Of a stretch of DNA of 64,000 nt, positions 5,954-14,313 are shown in pieces. This DNA comes from Candidatus Sphingomonas excrementigallinarum (GTDB taxonomy: Bacteria > Pseudomonadota > Alphaproteobacteria > Sphingomonadales > Sphingomonadaceae). The notes under the pieces were generated by a model. The model did not search any database, had not been told where the DNA came from, and was given only the letters and a program-made list of their open reading frames with translations. The position numbers were made by a program, and so were the translations under genes. The DNA is taken from assembly GCA_019112965.1 (NCBI GenBank), contig DXIH01000070.1, forward strand, positions 55,326 to 119,325, read 5' to 3'. The stretch's first letter is position 1. Every line of letters starts with the position of its first letter.

Positions 5954-7975
5954 TTACTGGCAGGCGGCGCACTCGGGTTCGTCCACATACATCGGGCCGG
6001 GCGCTGCGGTCTCCAGCTGCGGGGTCGGCATCTCGCCAGCGAGATTGTCGACCGCCATCGCCTTCGAGATCGAGCGCGAGCGCAGGTAGTAGAGGCTCTT
6101 GAGGCCGAGCTCCCACGCCAGCTTGTGCAGGTCCGACAGATCCTTCTTGTGGACGTTCGCCGGCAGGAAGACGTTCACCGACATCGCCTGGCAGACGAAC
6201 TTCACGATCGCCGCGTGGTGCTTGATGACCCAGCGCTGGTCGATCTCGAAGGCGGTCTTGAAGGTGGCCTTCTCGAGCCGCGACAGGAACGGCAGGTGCT
6301 GCACCGACCCATCATTGATGGTGATCGAGTGCCAGACATCCTCCAGCCACTGATCCTTGCTCTCGGCCGCCAGCGGGGCGAACGCGGGCTGCTCGCGCAG
6401 CAGCAGCTGCATGTCGGGCGTCGCTTTGTTCACGGTCGCTTCCAGCTCGTCGAAGCGGCGCCGCAGCAGCGCGTCGAGGTGCGGGTTTCGGACGTTGAAG
6501 CTGCCCGACAGCGTCTTCTGGGTGAAGCTGTTCGCCGGGGTCGGCTCCAGGCACGGGCTGGCACCGCCGGCCACGATGCTGATCGACGCGGTCGGCGCGA
6601 TCGAGAAGACGTGGGTGAGGCGCTTGGCCTTGATGCTCGGGTCGATCGCCCGCGCGTCAGCGCTGTCCGGGCACTCGCCGCGCTCGGCAACCAGCACGTC
6701 CTGGCCCTTGTCCGCCGTGGTGGCGAGCCATCCCCACATGCGCGCCAGCATGTTGGTGGCCTGGATGCTCTCGAACGGCATGCCCATCGCTTGCAGCGTC
6801 GAGTGGAAGCCCATCATGCCCAGGCCGACCGAGCGCTCGCGGATCGCCGAGTAGCGGGCGCGCTCGAAGCCCTTCATGCCATCGGTGCGGTCGATGAACT
6901 GCTGGATCGTGTTGTCCAGGAAGCGCATCACGTCGAAGATGAGCTCCTCGTCGCCGAACCATTCCTTGCCGGTGTCCATGACCAGGCTCGACAGGCAGCA
7001 CACCGCGGTGCGCCAGTTGCCCAGGTGGTCGGCGCCGGTGGGCAGCGTGATCTCGGAACAGAGGTTCGACTGAACGACTTCCAGGCCGAGCGCCTTGTGG
7101 ATCTCCGGCTGGTGCTCCTTCACGCGGTCGATGAAGATGATGTAGGGCTCGCCCAGCTCCAGGCGCGCGGTGATGATCTTGATGTAGAGCTCGCGGGCAT
7201 CCACGGTGTCGGTGACCGAGCCGTCCTTCGGCGAGATCAGATCCCAGCGACGCTCGGCCGGATCATCCTTGAACACCATCTCCATGAAGGCGTCGGGCAC
7301 GAGGATGCCGTGGTGGATGTTGTGCGCCTTGCGACGCGGGTCGCCGCCCTGGTGACGACGGATGTCGACGAACTCGACGATCTCGGGGTGACGGACGTGC
7401 AGGTAGGTCGCCGCCGAGCCGCGACGCAGCGAGCCCTGGCTGATCGCTTCGGTCTGGGCGTCCTGCCAGCGCAGGAAGGGGATGATGCCGCTCGTCTTGC
7501 CCGTGATCGAGCCGGCGATCGGGTGGTTGATCTCGCGGACGTCCGACCATGCGGTGCCGATGCCGCCGCCCTTGGCCGCAAGCCAGATGTTCTCGTAGAC
7601 GGTGTCCGCGATGCTATCCATCGAGTCACCGACGCGGTTGAGGAAGCAGCTGATGGGCAGGCCGCGCTCGGTGCCCGAGTTGGTCAGCACCGGCGTCGCG
7701 GGCATGAACCACAGCTTCGAGATGGCGTCATACATGCGCTGGGCATGCCCGTTCATCACGCCGCGGATCTGCTCGTCCGAGTTGGCGATCGCCACGCGGG
7801 CGAACATGTCCTGGAAGCTCTCGCCCGGCAGGAGATAGCGGTCGCGCAGGGTCGCCTTGCCGAAGTCGGTCAGGCGGGCGTCGCGCGCGTCGTCGATGGT
7901 AATGGTCAGCGTTTCGCCGCTGGGTAGGGTGTGGTGGTAGAGGCGCGTCGTTGCGCCGGCCGCATCAGCGGTCAT
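5954..7975 (-). CDS. nrdA: Ribonucleotide reductase class I, large (catalytic) subunit
   Basis: 673 residues. Family landmarks: FMPATPVLTNSGT (about 90-102), SCFLN with the first active-site Cys, the NLCSEI loop carrying N-x-C-x-E catalytic residues, and the C-terminal ECAACQ redox CxxC pair that is reduced by thioredoxin/glutaredoxin. The N-terminus is short and lacks a recognisable ATP-cone, suggesting relaxed allosteric activity control. Start ATG 7975 has GAGGAGAA about 8 bases upstream. It works with NrdB (3505-4485). First gene after a promoter-bearing class A element. Confidence 0.95.
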   Translation of the reverse strand: MTADAAGATTRLYHHTLPSGETLTITIDDARDARLTDFGKATLRDRYLLPGESFQDMFARVAIANSDEQIRGVMNGHAQRMYDAISKLWFMPATPVLTNSGTERGLPISCFLNRVGDSMDSIADTVYENIWLAAKGGGIGTAWSDVREINHPIAGSITGKTSGIIPFLRWQDAQTEAISQGSLRRGSAATYLHVRHPEIVEFVDIRRHQGGDPRRKAHNIHHGILVPDAFMEMVFKDDPAERRWDLISPKDGSVTDTVDARELYIKIITARLELGEPYIIFIDRVKEHQPEIHKALGLEVVQSNLCSEITLPTGADHLGNWRTAVCCLSSLVMDTGKEWFGDEELIFDVMRFLDNTIQQFIDRTDGMKGFERARYSAIRERSVGLGMMGFHSTLQAMGMPFESIQATNMLARMWGWLATTADKGQDVLVAERGECPDSADARAIDPSIKAKRLTHVFSIAPTASISIVAGGASPCLEPTPANSFTQKTLSGSFNVRNPHLDALLRRRFDELEATVNKATPDMQLLLREQPAFAPLAAESKDQWLEDVWHSITINDGSVQHLPFLSRLEKATFKTAFEIDQRWVIKHHAAIVKFVCQAMSVNVFLPANVHKKDLSDLHKLAWELGLKSLYYLRSRSISKAMAVDNLAGEMPTPQLETAAPGPMYVDEPECAACQ

Positions 7976-8009
7976 CCGTCTATTCTCCTCGGGTCAATTC
8001 GGGTTGGGG

Positions 8010-8044
8010 ATTGTATCAGGGTTGTGTGTGTCAGTCACCATGCA
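8010..8044 (-). promoter_or_regulatory. Class A element with -10-like TACAAT, upstream of nrdA
   Basis: Consensus class A element (TGCATGGTGACTGACACACA, 8044-8025). Its central GTGACT (8038-8033) is followed by exactly 17 bases and TACAAT (8015-8010), a good sigma70 -10 match. If this is a promoter, the element provides the -35 region, and transcription would start about 25 bases before the nrdA ATG. Confidence 0.55.
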
Positions 8045-8047
8045 CTG

Positions 8048-8656
8048 TCACGAAATGAGAGCGTGCATCATCCCCGCGAGCTGTCGGAACTGTTCGCTCT
8101 GGATCGCCGCGGCGACGCCGGAGATGGCATCGGCCTGGTGCTCCATGCCCTTGGTCATGTAGCCGCCATTGAGCTCGATCATGAACTCGTTCGTCTGGGA
8201 GCCAGTCTTCCATTCCACCGGGCTGTCGGTCGCCTGGGTCAGCGCGAGCGCCCAGCGCATGATGTCCTCCTTGTCGGCCGTCTTCGAGCCAACGGACGCC
8301 ATCTTCACCTCTCCGGGGCTGACCTCGATCAGCGGGATGGTGAGGGATGCGAGGATGCCGATCGCGATGCCGAACGCTTTCGCTGCGCTCGCGCTCTGAC
8401 CCCCTGACGGTATTTCAGCAGCACCGACCTTGATGCTGTGACGCGCGATAACCTCGCGTATCGTGACCGCGTGCAAGCGTGCGCGCGTCATGTCGTCGCT
8501 CGACCGACGCACCTGCTTGACCTTGCTTTTCGCGGTGATGATCGTGTCCATCTCGATGACACGGATGATCTTGCGGGTGACGGTGTCGACTTCACACACG
8601 GCATATCCGGTGTGCGTGAGGCTCGGGTCGATGCCGAGCATGGTGATCGTGGTCAA
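8048..8656 (-). CDS. RuvC-like Holliday junction resolvase
   Basis: 202 residues. RNase H-fold acidic residues of the RuvC family are visible: LGIDPSLTHTGYAV (first Asp, about residue 9), the AAEIPSGGQSASAAKAFGIAIG segment (Glu and the loop), and EHQADAISGVAAA (last Asp). It would cut branched DNA before packaging. The start is taken as TTG 8656 because it overlaps the upstream stop (TTGA) with GAGGA ahead; an internal ATG at 8641 is the alternative. Its stop lies next to the class A element of nrdA. Confidence 0.8.
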   Translation of the reverse strand: MTTITMLGIDPSLTHTGYAVCEVDTVTRKIIRVIEMDTIITAKSKVKQVRRSSDDMTRARLHAVTIREVIARHSIKVGAAEIPSGGQSASAAKAFGIAIGILASLTIPLIEVSPGEVKMASVGSKTADKEDIMRWALALTQATDSPVEWKTGSQTNEFMIELNGGYMTKGMEHQADAISGVAAAIQSEQFRQLAGMMHALIS

Positions 8657-8817
8657 AGCAATAGATCCTCATTGAAGCTCGCGGGCACGAGTTGTGCGTG
8701 CTCGCCGGTGTCATGGTCGTATCCGCACCAGGCGCACTTGCTCGGGCGCTTGGGCTGCCGATAGTCAGCATCTGCCTCGCCACAGCCGGGGCACTTGGGC
8801 TTTTCCGTCCCCGGCAT
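8653..8817 (-). CDS. Small zinc-ribbon protein, 54 residues
   Basis: Two CxxC knuckles, CPGCGE (about residues 9-14) and CAWCGYD (about 28-34), form a four-Cys zinc ribbon. Such small ribbons in phages bind nucleic acid or other proteins. ATG 8817 overlaps the upstream stop (TGATG), and its own stop overlaps the RuvC TTG start. Confidence 0.65.
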   Translation of the reverse strand: MPGTEKPKCPGCGEADADYRQPKRPSKCAWCGYDHDTGEHAQLVPASFNEDLLL

Positions 8818-9377
8818 CAGAACTGCCCCCAGAGCGGATGCTCCTGGTCGACGCTCGCGGCGACGTCTTCCTTCTTGTGCGTCTGCGCCAGCACGAAGCC
8901 CTCGGTGAGGATCTTGTGCATGGCGGGATTCTTGGCGATCGCTTCCTTCACGCTCGCCTGGATCTCGGCGACCTTCACGCCGTCGAGGTAGCTCTCGATC
9001 CGATCCGCGAGGTCGACGAAGCTGTTGATGACGTCGTCCCAGCCCAGCTCGATCCACTCGACCGGACCCTTGTCGCAGATCCACTCGCCCTCGATCGGGA
9101 GGACGAAGATGAGGCCGTCGCGCTTGCCGATGGTGATCTTGCTGGCGTTGACGCGCGTGCCGACAGGGATGTTGTGGCGCCGGTAGACGACGCCTTCCTC
9201 TGGCTTGCGCACCGCGCACGGGCCGAAGATCGGCAGCTCGGTGGGGAAGGGACCGTGTGCGCCCGCACGGACGAAGGCCTCGGCCAGCTTGACCAAGTCC
9301 TTCACCGTCGTCGTGCGCGCAGCCTTGTCGATCATTTCGGGCGTGACAGGGACCGCCGCTGCTTTCTTGCTCGCCAT
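8817..9377 (-). CDS. Hypothetical protein, 186 residues
   Basis: No family recognised. Mixed alpha/beta composition: an Ala/Lys-rich start, a beta-rich centre (residues 55-105, GTRVNASKITIGKRDGLIFVLP) and a helical C-terminal half. It lies between a small acidic ORF and the zinc-ribbon/RuvC pair, coupled by TGATG on both sides. Context suggests a DNA recombination or repair operon. Confidence 0.65.
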   Translation of the reverse strand: MASKKAAAVPVTPEMIDKAARTTTVKDLVKLAEAFVRAGAHGPFPTELPIFGPCAVRKPEEGVVYRRHNIPVGTRVNASKITIGKRDGLIFVLPIEGEWICDKGPVEWIELGWDDVINSFVDLADRIESYLDGVKVAEIQASVKEAIAKNPAMHKILTEGFVLAQTHKKEDVAASVDQEHPLWGQF

Positions 9378-9607
9378 CAGCGTGTCATCAACATCTTCGG
9401 GTCCGCCGACGCCATTGCGTTAGCAAACCAGCCGACCATCCAGCCGTCGATCTCGCTACCCGGAACATTGGATGCGTTGGCGTCGATGCCGTTCCTGTCG
9501 CGCGTAAGTCGCCACGCGACAGCCCACTTCATAGCGTCCGTTTCCCCAAGCGGGTAGTTCGGATCAGCGGCCATTGCCTCACTAACTTCCTTTTCGATGT
9601 CAGTCAT
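9377..9607 (-). CDS. Hypothetical protein, 76 residues
   Basis: Small protein with Trp-rich segments (MKWAVAWRL, GWMVGWFANAM) that look like amphipathic helices. No family recognised. Codon use and base composition are less GC-rich than most neighbours, as in the adjacent HNH gene, so the two may have arrived together. Coupled by TGATG to the 186-residue gene. Confidence 0.55.
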   Translation of the reverse strand: MTDIEKEVSEAMAADPNYPLGETDAMKWAVAWRLTRDRNGIDANASNVPGSEIDGWMVGWFANAMASADPKMLMTR

Positions 9608-10168
9608 TTAAGATCCCATTCCTGTGTAAGTGCTCCAGGTTCTTCCGGTCAGCACATGGTTTACCGCGCAGCGATGCACGCCTAGCGACGCTGCGATCTC
9701 ATTTTGCGGCTCGTTGAGCGCCGCTAGATCCAGAATGATGTCGACCTGACGCTCGGTGAGAACGGCACGCGGGTTGGTTGCACCGCGATTGTCGGTGCCG
9801 TGCAGCTTCTTGTCGGCCGCGTTGCCGAGCTTCGTGTCCCAGCGAATGTTGCCCTTGCGGTTGTCCAGCCGGTCACCATTGCCATGACACGCCTCCATGC
9901 CTGGTTCGGGCGGCTGGCCGTAGAAACTGAACGCGACAACTCTGTTGACTTGGCGCTGCTTGAGCCTCCCGTTCACCGTATAGCCGACGACGAGGTAGCC
10001 ATTGTTGTGTAGCGTCTGCGCTTTCAGGCGCCCCTTTCGGATCGCTGTCGCTCCACCCTTTGTGCGCACAGCCCTGTCGAGCATGCGCACACGGCCCAGC
10101 GATGACACCTGATAGAACTCGCCGTGATTGCCTTCCTCGTCGCAGAGGTCGACCCATTCTTCGATCAT
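9608..10168 (-). CDS. HNH homing endonuclease with NUMOD4 domain
   Basis: 186 residues. Domain order: NUMOD4 (EEWVDLCDEEGNHGEFYQVSS-type opening with SSLGRVR, residues 3-30), HNH (EACHGNGDRLDNRKGNIRWDT, about 90-115), then a C-terminal helix-turn-helix DNA-binding module (EIAASLGVHRCAVNHVLTGRTW, about 155-178). This is the standard layout of free-standing phage homing endonucleases. Less GC-rich than neighbours. Its ATG overlaps the SbcC stop (ATGA). It may have inserted between sbcC and the downstream small genes. Confidence 0.88.
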   Translation of the reverse strand: MIEEWVDLCDEEGNHGEFYQVSSLGRVRMLDRAVRTKGGATAIRKGRLKAQTLHNNGYLVVGYTVNGRLKQRQVNRVVAFSFYGQPPEPGMEACHGNGDRLDNRKGNIRWDTKLGNAADKKLHGTDNRGATNPRAVLTERQVDIILDLAALNEPQNEIAASLGVHRCAVNHVLTGRTWSTYTGMGS

Positions 10169-12141
10169 GCCAGCGACACCACAGCTCGACCGTTTGTTTT
10201 TTCGACGGTGATCGTGTTCCGCGCATAGGCGCCGATGTCGTTGTGACTGATGACCAGCACGGTGCCGCGCTCGCGAGCCTTTTCTTCAAGCACCCCCATC
10301 AGGCGTTCCAGACCAGCGGCGTCGAGCGCATCGTCCACTTCATCACCGAGCCACAACTGTATGTTCTTGGTGGCGCGGGTCGCGACCAAGTCCTGCAAGG
10401 CGAGCGCGCACGCGAGGCGCACCTTGCGCTTCTCACCGCCGGAGAGGGCGTTGAAGCTGGGCGCGGTGCCGGCCTTCTCGACGGTGACGGAGAACTTCTC
10501 GGTCAGGTCGCCATTCTTCTTCTCGGACAGCGTGGTCCAGAAGGCGTCGATCGCGCCATCGGCGAGGCTGCCCAGGTAGTGCGCGGTGCGCTCGTTGAGG
10601 TAGGGTGTCGCCTCGTCCAGCCGGTGCGCACGCACGCCGGCAGGGGCGAACACTTCGACCACGGCCTGCGCGTATGCTTCGAGCTCGGCGGCGGCGATGA
10701 CGTCGGCCTTGGTCTTCTCGACGGCGGCGGCGCGGTCGATCACTTCCTTGTCGGCCGTCTCGATCATCGGCTTGAACGGGTTCTCGGCGGCGGCTTCGGC
10801 CTTCCAGCGCTGGCCGACGTTCTGCGCAGCGACGCGCAGGCGCTCGACCTCGTTCTTGGACGCCTGGATGATCTGGAGCTCGCGCTGGAGATTCTTGAGG
10901 CGCGCGCCCTCGGCCGACACGTCCGTCATGGTCGCGCGGTGATTGGTGAGGTCTGCCTCTGCCGCGGTGACCGCGCGCTCGAAGGCTGCCACCTTGCCCT
11001 TGGTCGCGTCACGAGCCGCCACGCACTTGTCGCGGTCGGCACGCTGCGCGCTGGCCTTGAGCTCGGCGTTGGCGATCGCGTCAGCCAGGTGCTCCTGCTC
11101 CAGCGGTCGGCCGCAGTCGTCGCAGGGCTGCCCCACGCCGTTCTTGGTCCGCTCGACAGCTGCCTCCGCAGCGGTGACCGATCGCTCGGCCGCCGCAACC
11201 GTGGTCTCCTCGCCGGTCAGGCGGCGCTGGATGGTCGACAGCGCGGTCTGGGCCTGCGTCACGTCGGCGGCGAGCTGGCGCTCGCGCTGCACCTCGCCCT
11301 GGACGGCAGCGATCTTGCCCTGCGCAGTCGCGATGTCCTTGACCACCTGCGCCTCGCCGGCGGGGTCGAGTTCGGCCTTCGCTTCGTTGAACGCCTTGAC
11401 CGCCTTGGTCGTGTCGCCCTTGAGCTGCGCGATCTTGGTCACCTGCGTGGTTTCCCACGTCGCGCTCTGGTCGCTTAGACGCTGCACAGACGCGATTGCG
11501 TCGTTGTGACGCTCGGTTGCTCGGTCATGCGCGACTTGCGCTTGTGCGCGCGTCTCTGCGGTTCTGCGGTAGCGTTCGCGCGCGATGTCGTATGCGTGCG
11601 CGAGCACGTCGACACCCGCAGCCTGCTCGACCAGCAGCTTGAGCTGGCGATCGGTCATGCGCGGGATGTCCGGCATATTCTCCTGGCCCGAGTAGACCGC
11701 GGCGTTGAACACCTCCTCCGAGCAACCCAGCAGCCGCTCGACCGCCTTCTGCGTCAGCGGCGTGGTGCCCTTGGTGCGGTCGACCCACTCGCCGGACGCC
11801 TGGTCGAACTGGAACAGGAACAGGCCGTTCTTGAGCTTGGGGTATTTGCGGTAGCGCTCGACGCGCCACAGGTCGCCGTCGTCGTCGATGGTGACGCGGG
11901 CGGCTGCGCCCTTGCCGGCCGGTGTGTTGATGATGTCGTCGCCCGACAAGCCGCGCGCCGTCGTGCCCCACAGGCACCAGCTGATCGCGTCGGGGAGGGA
12001 GCTCTTGCCCGAGCCGTTGCTGTCGGCGCTGGTCTCGTCGTTGTTGATGCCGGCGATGTGCGCCAGGCCGAGCGTGTCGAGCGAGAGCTTGGCCTCGCCG
12101 ATCGCCAGGACGTTCTCGATCTCGACGTCGGTGATCTTCAT
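10165..12141 (-). CDS. SbcC/Rad50-like recombination ATPase (T4 gp46-like)
   Basis: 658 residues. N-terminal Walker A NSNGSGKSSL (about residues 40-49), long coiled-coil arms with a zinc-hook CDDCGR in the middle (about residue 330), and a C-terminal ABC signature LSGGEKRKVRLACALALQDL followed by the LGDEVDDAL Walker B/D-loop. With the adjacent SbcD-like nuclease it forms an Mre11-Rad50-type complex that processes DNA ends for recombination. ATG 12141 overlaps the SbcD stop (TAATG). An open frame upstream is a shadow. Confidence 0.92.
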   Translation of the reverse strand: MKITDVEIENVLAIGEAKLSLDTLGLAHIAGINNDETSADSNGSGKSSLPDAISWCLWGTTARGLSGDDIINTPAGKGAAARVTIDDDGDLWRVERYRKYPKLKNGLFLFQFDQASGEWVDRTKGTTPLTQKAVERLLGCSEEVFNAAVYSGQENMPDIPRMTDRQLKLLVEQAAGVDVLAHAYDIARERYRRTAETRAQAQVAHDRATERHNDAIASVQRLSDQSATWETTQVTKIAQLKGDTTKAVKAFNEAKAELDPAGEAQVVKDIATAQGKIAAVQGEVQRERQLAADVTQAQTALSTIQRRLTGEETTVAAAERSVTAAEAAVERTKNGVGQPCDDCGRPLEQEHLADAIANAELKASAQRADRDKCVAARDATKGKVAAFERAVTAAEADLTNHRATMTDVSAEGARLKNLQRELQIIQASKNEVERLRVAAQNVGQRWKAEAAAENPFKPMIETADKEVIDRAAAVEKTKADVIAAAELEAYAQAVVEVFAPAGVRAHRLDEATPYLNERTAHYLGSLADGAIDAFWTTLSEKKNGDLTEKFSVTVEKAGTAPSFNALSGGEKRKVRLACALALQDLVATRATKNIQLWLGDEVDDALDAAGLERLMGVLEEKARERGTVLVISHNDIGAYARNTITVEKTNGRAVVSLA

Positions 12142-13208
12142 TATTCTGCTCCCACGGTGCGGGCCTCGCGGAGCACGTCCAGCGCGTCGACGGCGACACG
12201 CTTCTTGGACAGCTTGCCCACGTCGAGGTGGTTGGCGACATAGGAGGCGACGGACACCTCCAGCGTGACGTTGGCGGTCGACGACGATGCGCCGCGGGTG
12301 ACCTCGCGCTTCTTGGAGCTGTGGTCGACCCAAGCGAGCGCGCCCGCGTCCTTGAGCGCCTCGCGCGCGGCCGACAGGGTGTCGGCGTCAGCGTCCTTGA
12401 AGCGCAGGCGGACGTAGTTGCCCGCGACGGTGACGGGGTCGATGTCGGCTACGTCGTCGATGTTGACGAACTGCGGCGCCATGCTCTCGCGGAAGTCGAC
12501 CGCGGTGTCGTCGACCAGCAGGAAGCCGGCGCGTGTGCCAGGGTCGCTCCAGGTCTGGTGCGTGGTTGCACCGATGGAGAACACGCCGGGCTGCGGCTCT
12601 TGGTGGTGGTGATAGTGGCCGATGAAGACGCGCCGATAGCCCCAGGCTTTCACCTCTACCGGGTCGAGACCGTGATCGGGCAGACCCTTGATGACGCCGT
12701 TGAGCGGCGCGTGGATAATGAGATCGCGGCTCGACATCACATGGTTGGTGGCGATGGAGCGCAGCTCGTCGAGATCCTCGATCCAGGGGATCATCATGAT
12801 TTCGGTGTCAGGCTGGCCGTTCTCGTAGAGCTTAACCAACGTCGGCGTGGTGATCGCGTTAAAGCCGGGCAGTTCGTCCAGCGATTGCATGGCGTTGCCG
12901 AGCTTGTTGGCGTGCTTGCCCTTGAGATCGTGGTTGCCAGCGATCGCGTGGACCCGCACACCCATTCCCAGGATGCGTTTGAAGGTGTCGATCGTCGGGT
13001 TCAGCACCTCCGGGTCGATTTTGCCCCGGACGTGAAACAGGTCACCGGCCAGGAAAAGGGTATTGCCGCCAGCGGCGAGCAGCTCGCGTGCGGCGCGCTC
13101 CACTTCACCAAGGATGATCGCGAGGCGGCTGTTGACGCCGTCTGCGTTGGTGGTTGCGAACGCCGACCATTCATGGGCGTGCTGGTCGCTGCTGACGGCA
13201 TAGGTCAC
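12141..13208 (-). CDS. SbcD/Mre11-like nuclease (T4 gp47-like)
   Basis: 355 residues. Metallophosphoesterase motifs in order: SSDQHAHEW (DxH), FLAGDLFHVRGK (GD), IAGNHDLKG (GNHD), IIHAPL, and FIGHYHHHQ (GHxH). It would supply the nuclease subunit of the SbcCD-like complex. The start is GTG 13208, which overlaps the preceding stop (GTGA); the long upstream open frame is a shadow. C-terminal 100 residues are helical and probably contact the SbcC coiled coil. Confidence 0.92.
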   Translation of the reverse strand: MTYAVSSDQHAHEWSAFATTNADGVNSRLAIILGEVERAARELLAAGGNTLFLAGDLFHVRGKIDPEVLNPTIDTFKRILGMGVRVHAIAGNHDLKGKHANKLGNAMQSLDELPGFNAITTPTLVKLYENGQPDTEIMMIPWIEDLDELRSIATNHVMSSRDLIIHAPLNGVIKGLPDHGLDPVEVKAWGYRRVFIGHYHHHQEPQPGVFSIGATTHQTWSDPGTRAGFLLVDDTAVDFRESMAPQFVNIDDVADIDPVTVAGNYVRLRFKDADADTLSAAREALKDAGALAWVDHSSKKREVTRGASSSTANVTLEVSVASYVANHLDVGKLSKKRVAVDALDVLREARTVGAE

Positions 13209-13369
13209 GAGTAGAAGCCTCCGGCATAGAGGACCGCGTTGACGATCGCGGTCAGGGTGAGGTTGACACCGACATTCCATTTGCCGGTGCGCGGCTGGCC
13301 GTGCTTTGCGAGCGCGACCCCGAGGCCGACGAAGGTCAGCCCCAGATACGTGATCTGGGGCCAGCCCAT
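13205..13369 (-). CDS. 54-residue two-helix membrane protein
   Basis: Two hydrophobic segments (about residues 7-21, TYLGLTFVGLGVALA, and 36-51) separated by a short basic loop (KHGQPRTGKW). The ATG (13369) overlaps the previous stop (TAATG), and its TGA overlaps the SbcD GTG, so it is tightly placed in the operon. No family recognised. Confidence 0.6.
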   Translation of the reverse strand: MGWPQITYLGLTFVGLGVALAKHGQPRTGKWNVGVNLTLTAIVNAVLYAGGFYS

Positions 13370-13839
13370 TATTCGGCGTCGTCCGGGACGAGGACGACCA
13401 GCGTCTCGCGGGCGTTCGAGCGAGCGAGCTTGGCGCCCTTGCGCACCTTGCTGGCCGCCTCGCGGACGAACTCGGCGACGTCGCCCATGCCGTTGAGCTC
13501 CAGGCTGTCGGCGAAGCTCTCGGCACCGTTCGACATGGCCGTCAGCTTCTGGGCGACCGCGTAGAAGTCGGTCGCGTCCTCGACGATCTCGGCCGCTTCG
13601 GCTTCCTCGGCGGCAGCCTGCTCGGCGGCCATGATCGAGCCGAACAGCATGCCCAGGAAGGGCGGGAGGCTCGGGCCGGGGCCGAAGGTCTGCTCGGTCG
13701 CGCTGTCGTCCTGCGTGGCGTTCTCGCTCACCTCGGCCGCGGCGGCGCCGATCGGGCTGCCATCGGTCGCGCCGTCGTGGACAGCGCGCGCTGCGCTGGC
13801 GGCGGTCTGGAAGGACTCGTTCTGCGGTTCGATACCCAT
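13369..13839 (-). CDS. Acidic Ala-rich hypothetical protein
   Basis: About 156 residues, low-complexity and acidic (AAEQAAAEEAEAAEIVEDA, residues 70-90), with a disordered N-terminus. No family recognised. Start ambiguous: ATG 13839 lies 12 bases after AGGAG, while a GTG three codons upstream (13848) lies 3 bases after it. Neither spacing is ideal; I give the ATG. Confidence 0.55.
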   Translation of the reverse strand: MGIEPQNESFQTAASAARAVHDGATDGSPIGAAAAEVSENATQDDSATEQTFGPGPSLPPFLGMLFGSIMAAEQAAAEEAEAAEIVEDATDFYAVAQKLTAMSNGAESFADSLELNGMGDVAEFVREAASKVRKGAKLARSNARETLVVLVPDDAE

Positions 13840-13867
13840 GATGTTCACTTGCTCCTGGCTGGGGTGG

Positions 13868-14233
13868 TTATGCGGTCGCGACGGGCACCAGCTTGCCCCG
13901 ACGCGAGAAGTTGAAGGCGAGACCGCCAGCGAGCACGACACCGCGGGTCTGGGTGCCGTCTTCGGTCAGGCGGTTCTCGCGGTTGTCGTTGATGCGCGCA
14001 GCCTGGCGGGCGCGACGCTCGATCTCGCGTGCATTGGTGTGCGGATCGAGTGTGTGTCGGTTAGCATGCACCATGCGCGTGAAAGCGCCGGCGGGCACGC
14101 GACCGAGCGCTGCCTGAACGCGGGTGGGCTGCGTTGCGAAGCGACGCGCGGCGTCATACTTCTTGCCGGCCATCTTGGCGGCGTGGGCCTCGCGACGCTC
14201 GGCGGCGGTCGCGGTGTTGGGGAAACGGGACAT
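13868..14233 (-). CDS. Basic hypothetical protein, 121 residues
   Basis: Starts MSRFPNT with AAAGG upstream; strongly basic and helical (many Arg/Lys/Ala), ending in a short beta segment. No family recognised; a nucleic-acid-binding role would fit the charge. Unusually, codons for MVHANRHTL (14051-14070) coincide with a near-perfect class A element inside the gene. Confidence 0.6.
   Translation of the reverse strand: MSRFPNTATAAERREAHAAKMAGKKYDAARRFATQPTRVQAALGRVPAGAFTRMVHANRHTLDPHTNAREIERRARQAARINDNRENRLTEDGTQTRGVVLAGGLAFNFSRRGKLVPVATA
14051..14070 (-). repeat. Intragenic class A-like element
   Basis: TGCATGCTAACCGACACACA on the minus strand, the same orientation as the intergenic copies, but lying within the 121-residue ORF. 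It shares the GACACACA right half and TGCATG left half, and the CCGACAC variant seen upstream of thyX. Confidence 0.5.
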
Positions 14234-14261
14234 ATCAACCTTTCGATCTAGCGAGTCGTTG

Positions 14262-14313
14262 TGTGTGTCACTCACTATGCAGTCTGTCTAGCGGTGCGCT
14301 TTCGCTTCTGCAA
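14262..14313 (-). promoter_or_regulatory. Promoter TTGCAG-N17-TAGACA with class A element
   Basis: On the minus strand TTGCAG (14313-14308), 17 bases, then TAGACA (14290-14285), followed three bases later by a class A element (TGCATAGTGAGTGACACACA, 14281-14262). The element's TAG (14277-14275) is also the stop codon of the upstream gene. It precedes the ATG at 14233. Same geometry as the thyX promoter. Confidence 0.5.

Noticed and set aside
5888-7927. 679-codon open frame on the plus strand opposite nrdA
   Set aside because: Its translation is Arg/Leu/Val/Asp-rich without family motifs, while the minus strand encodes all NrdA landmarks. High GC leaves antisense frames open.
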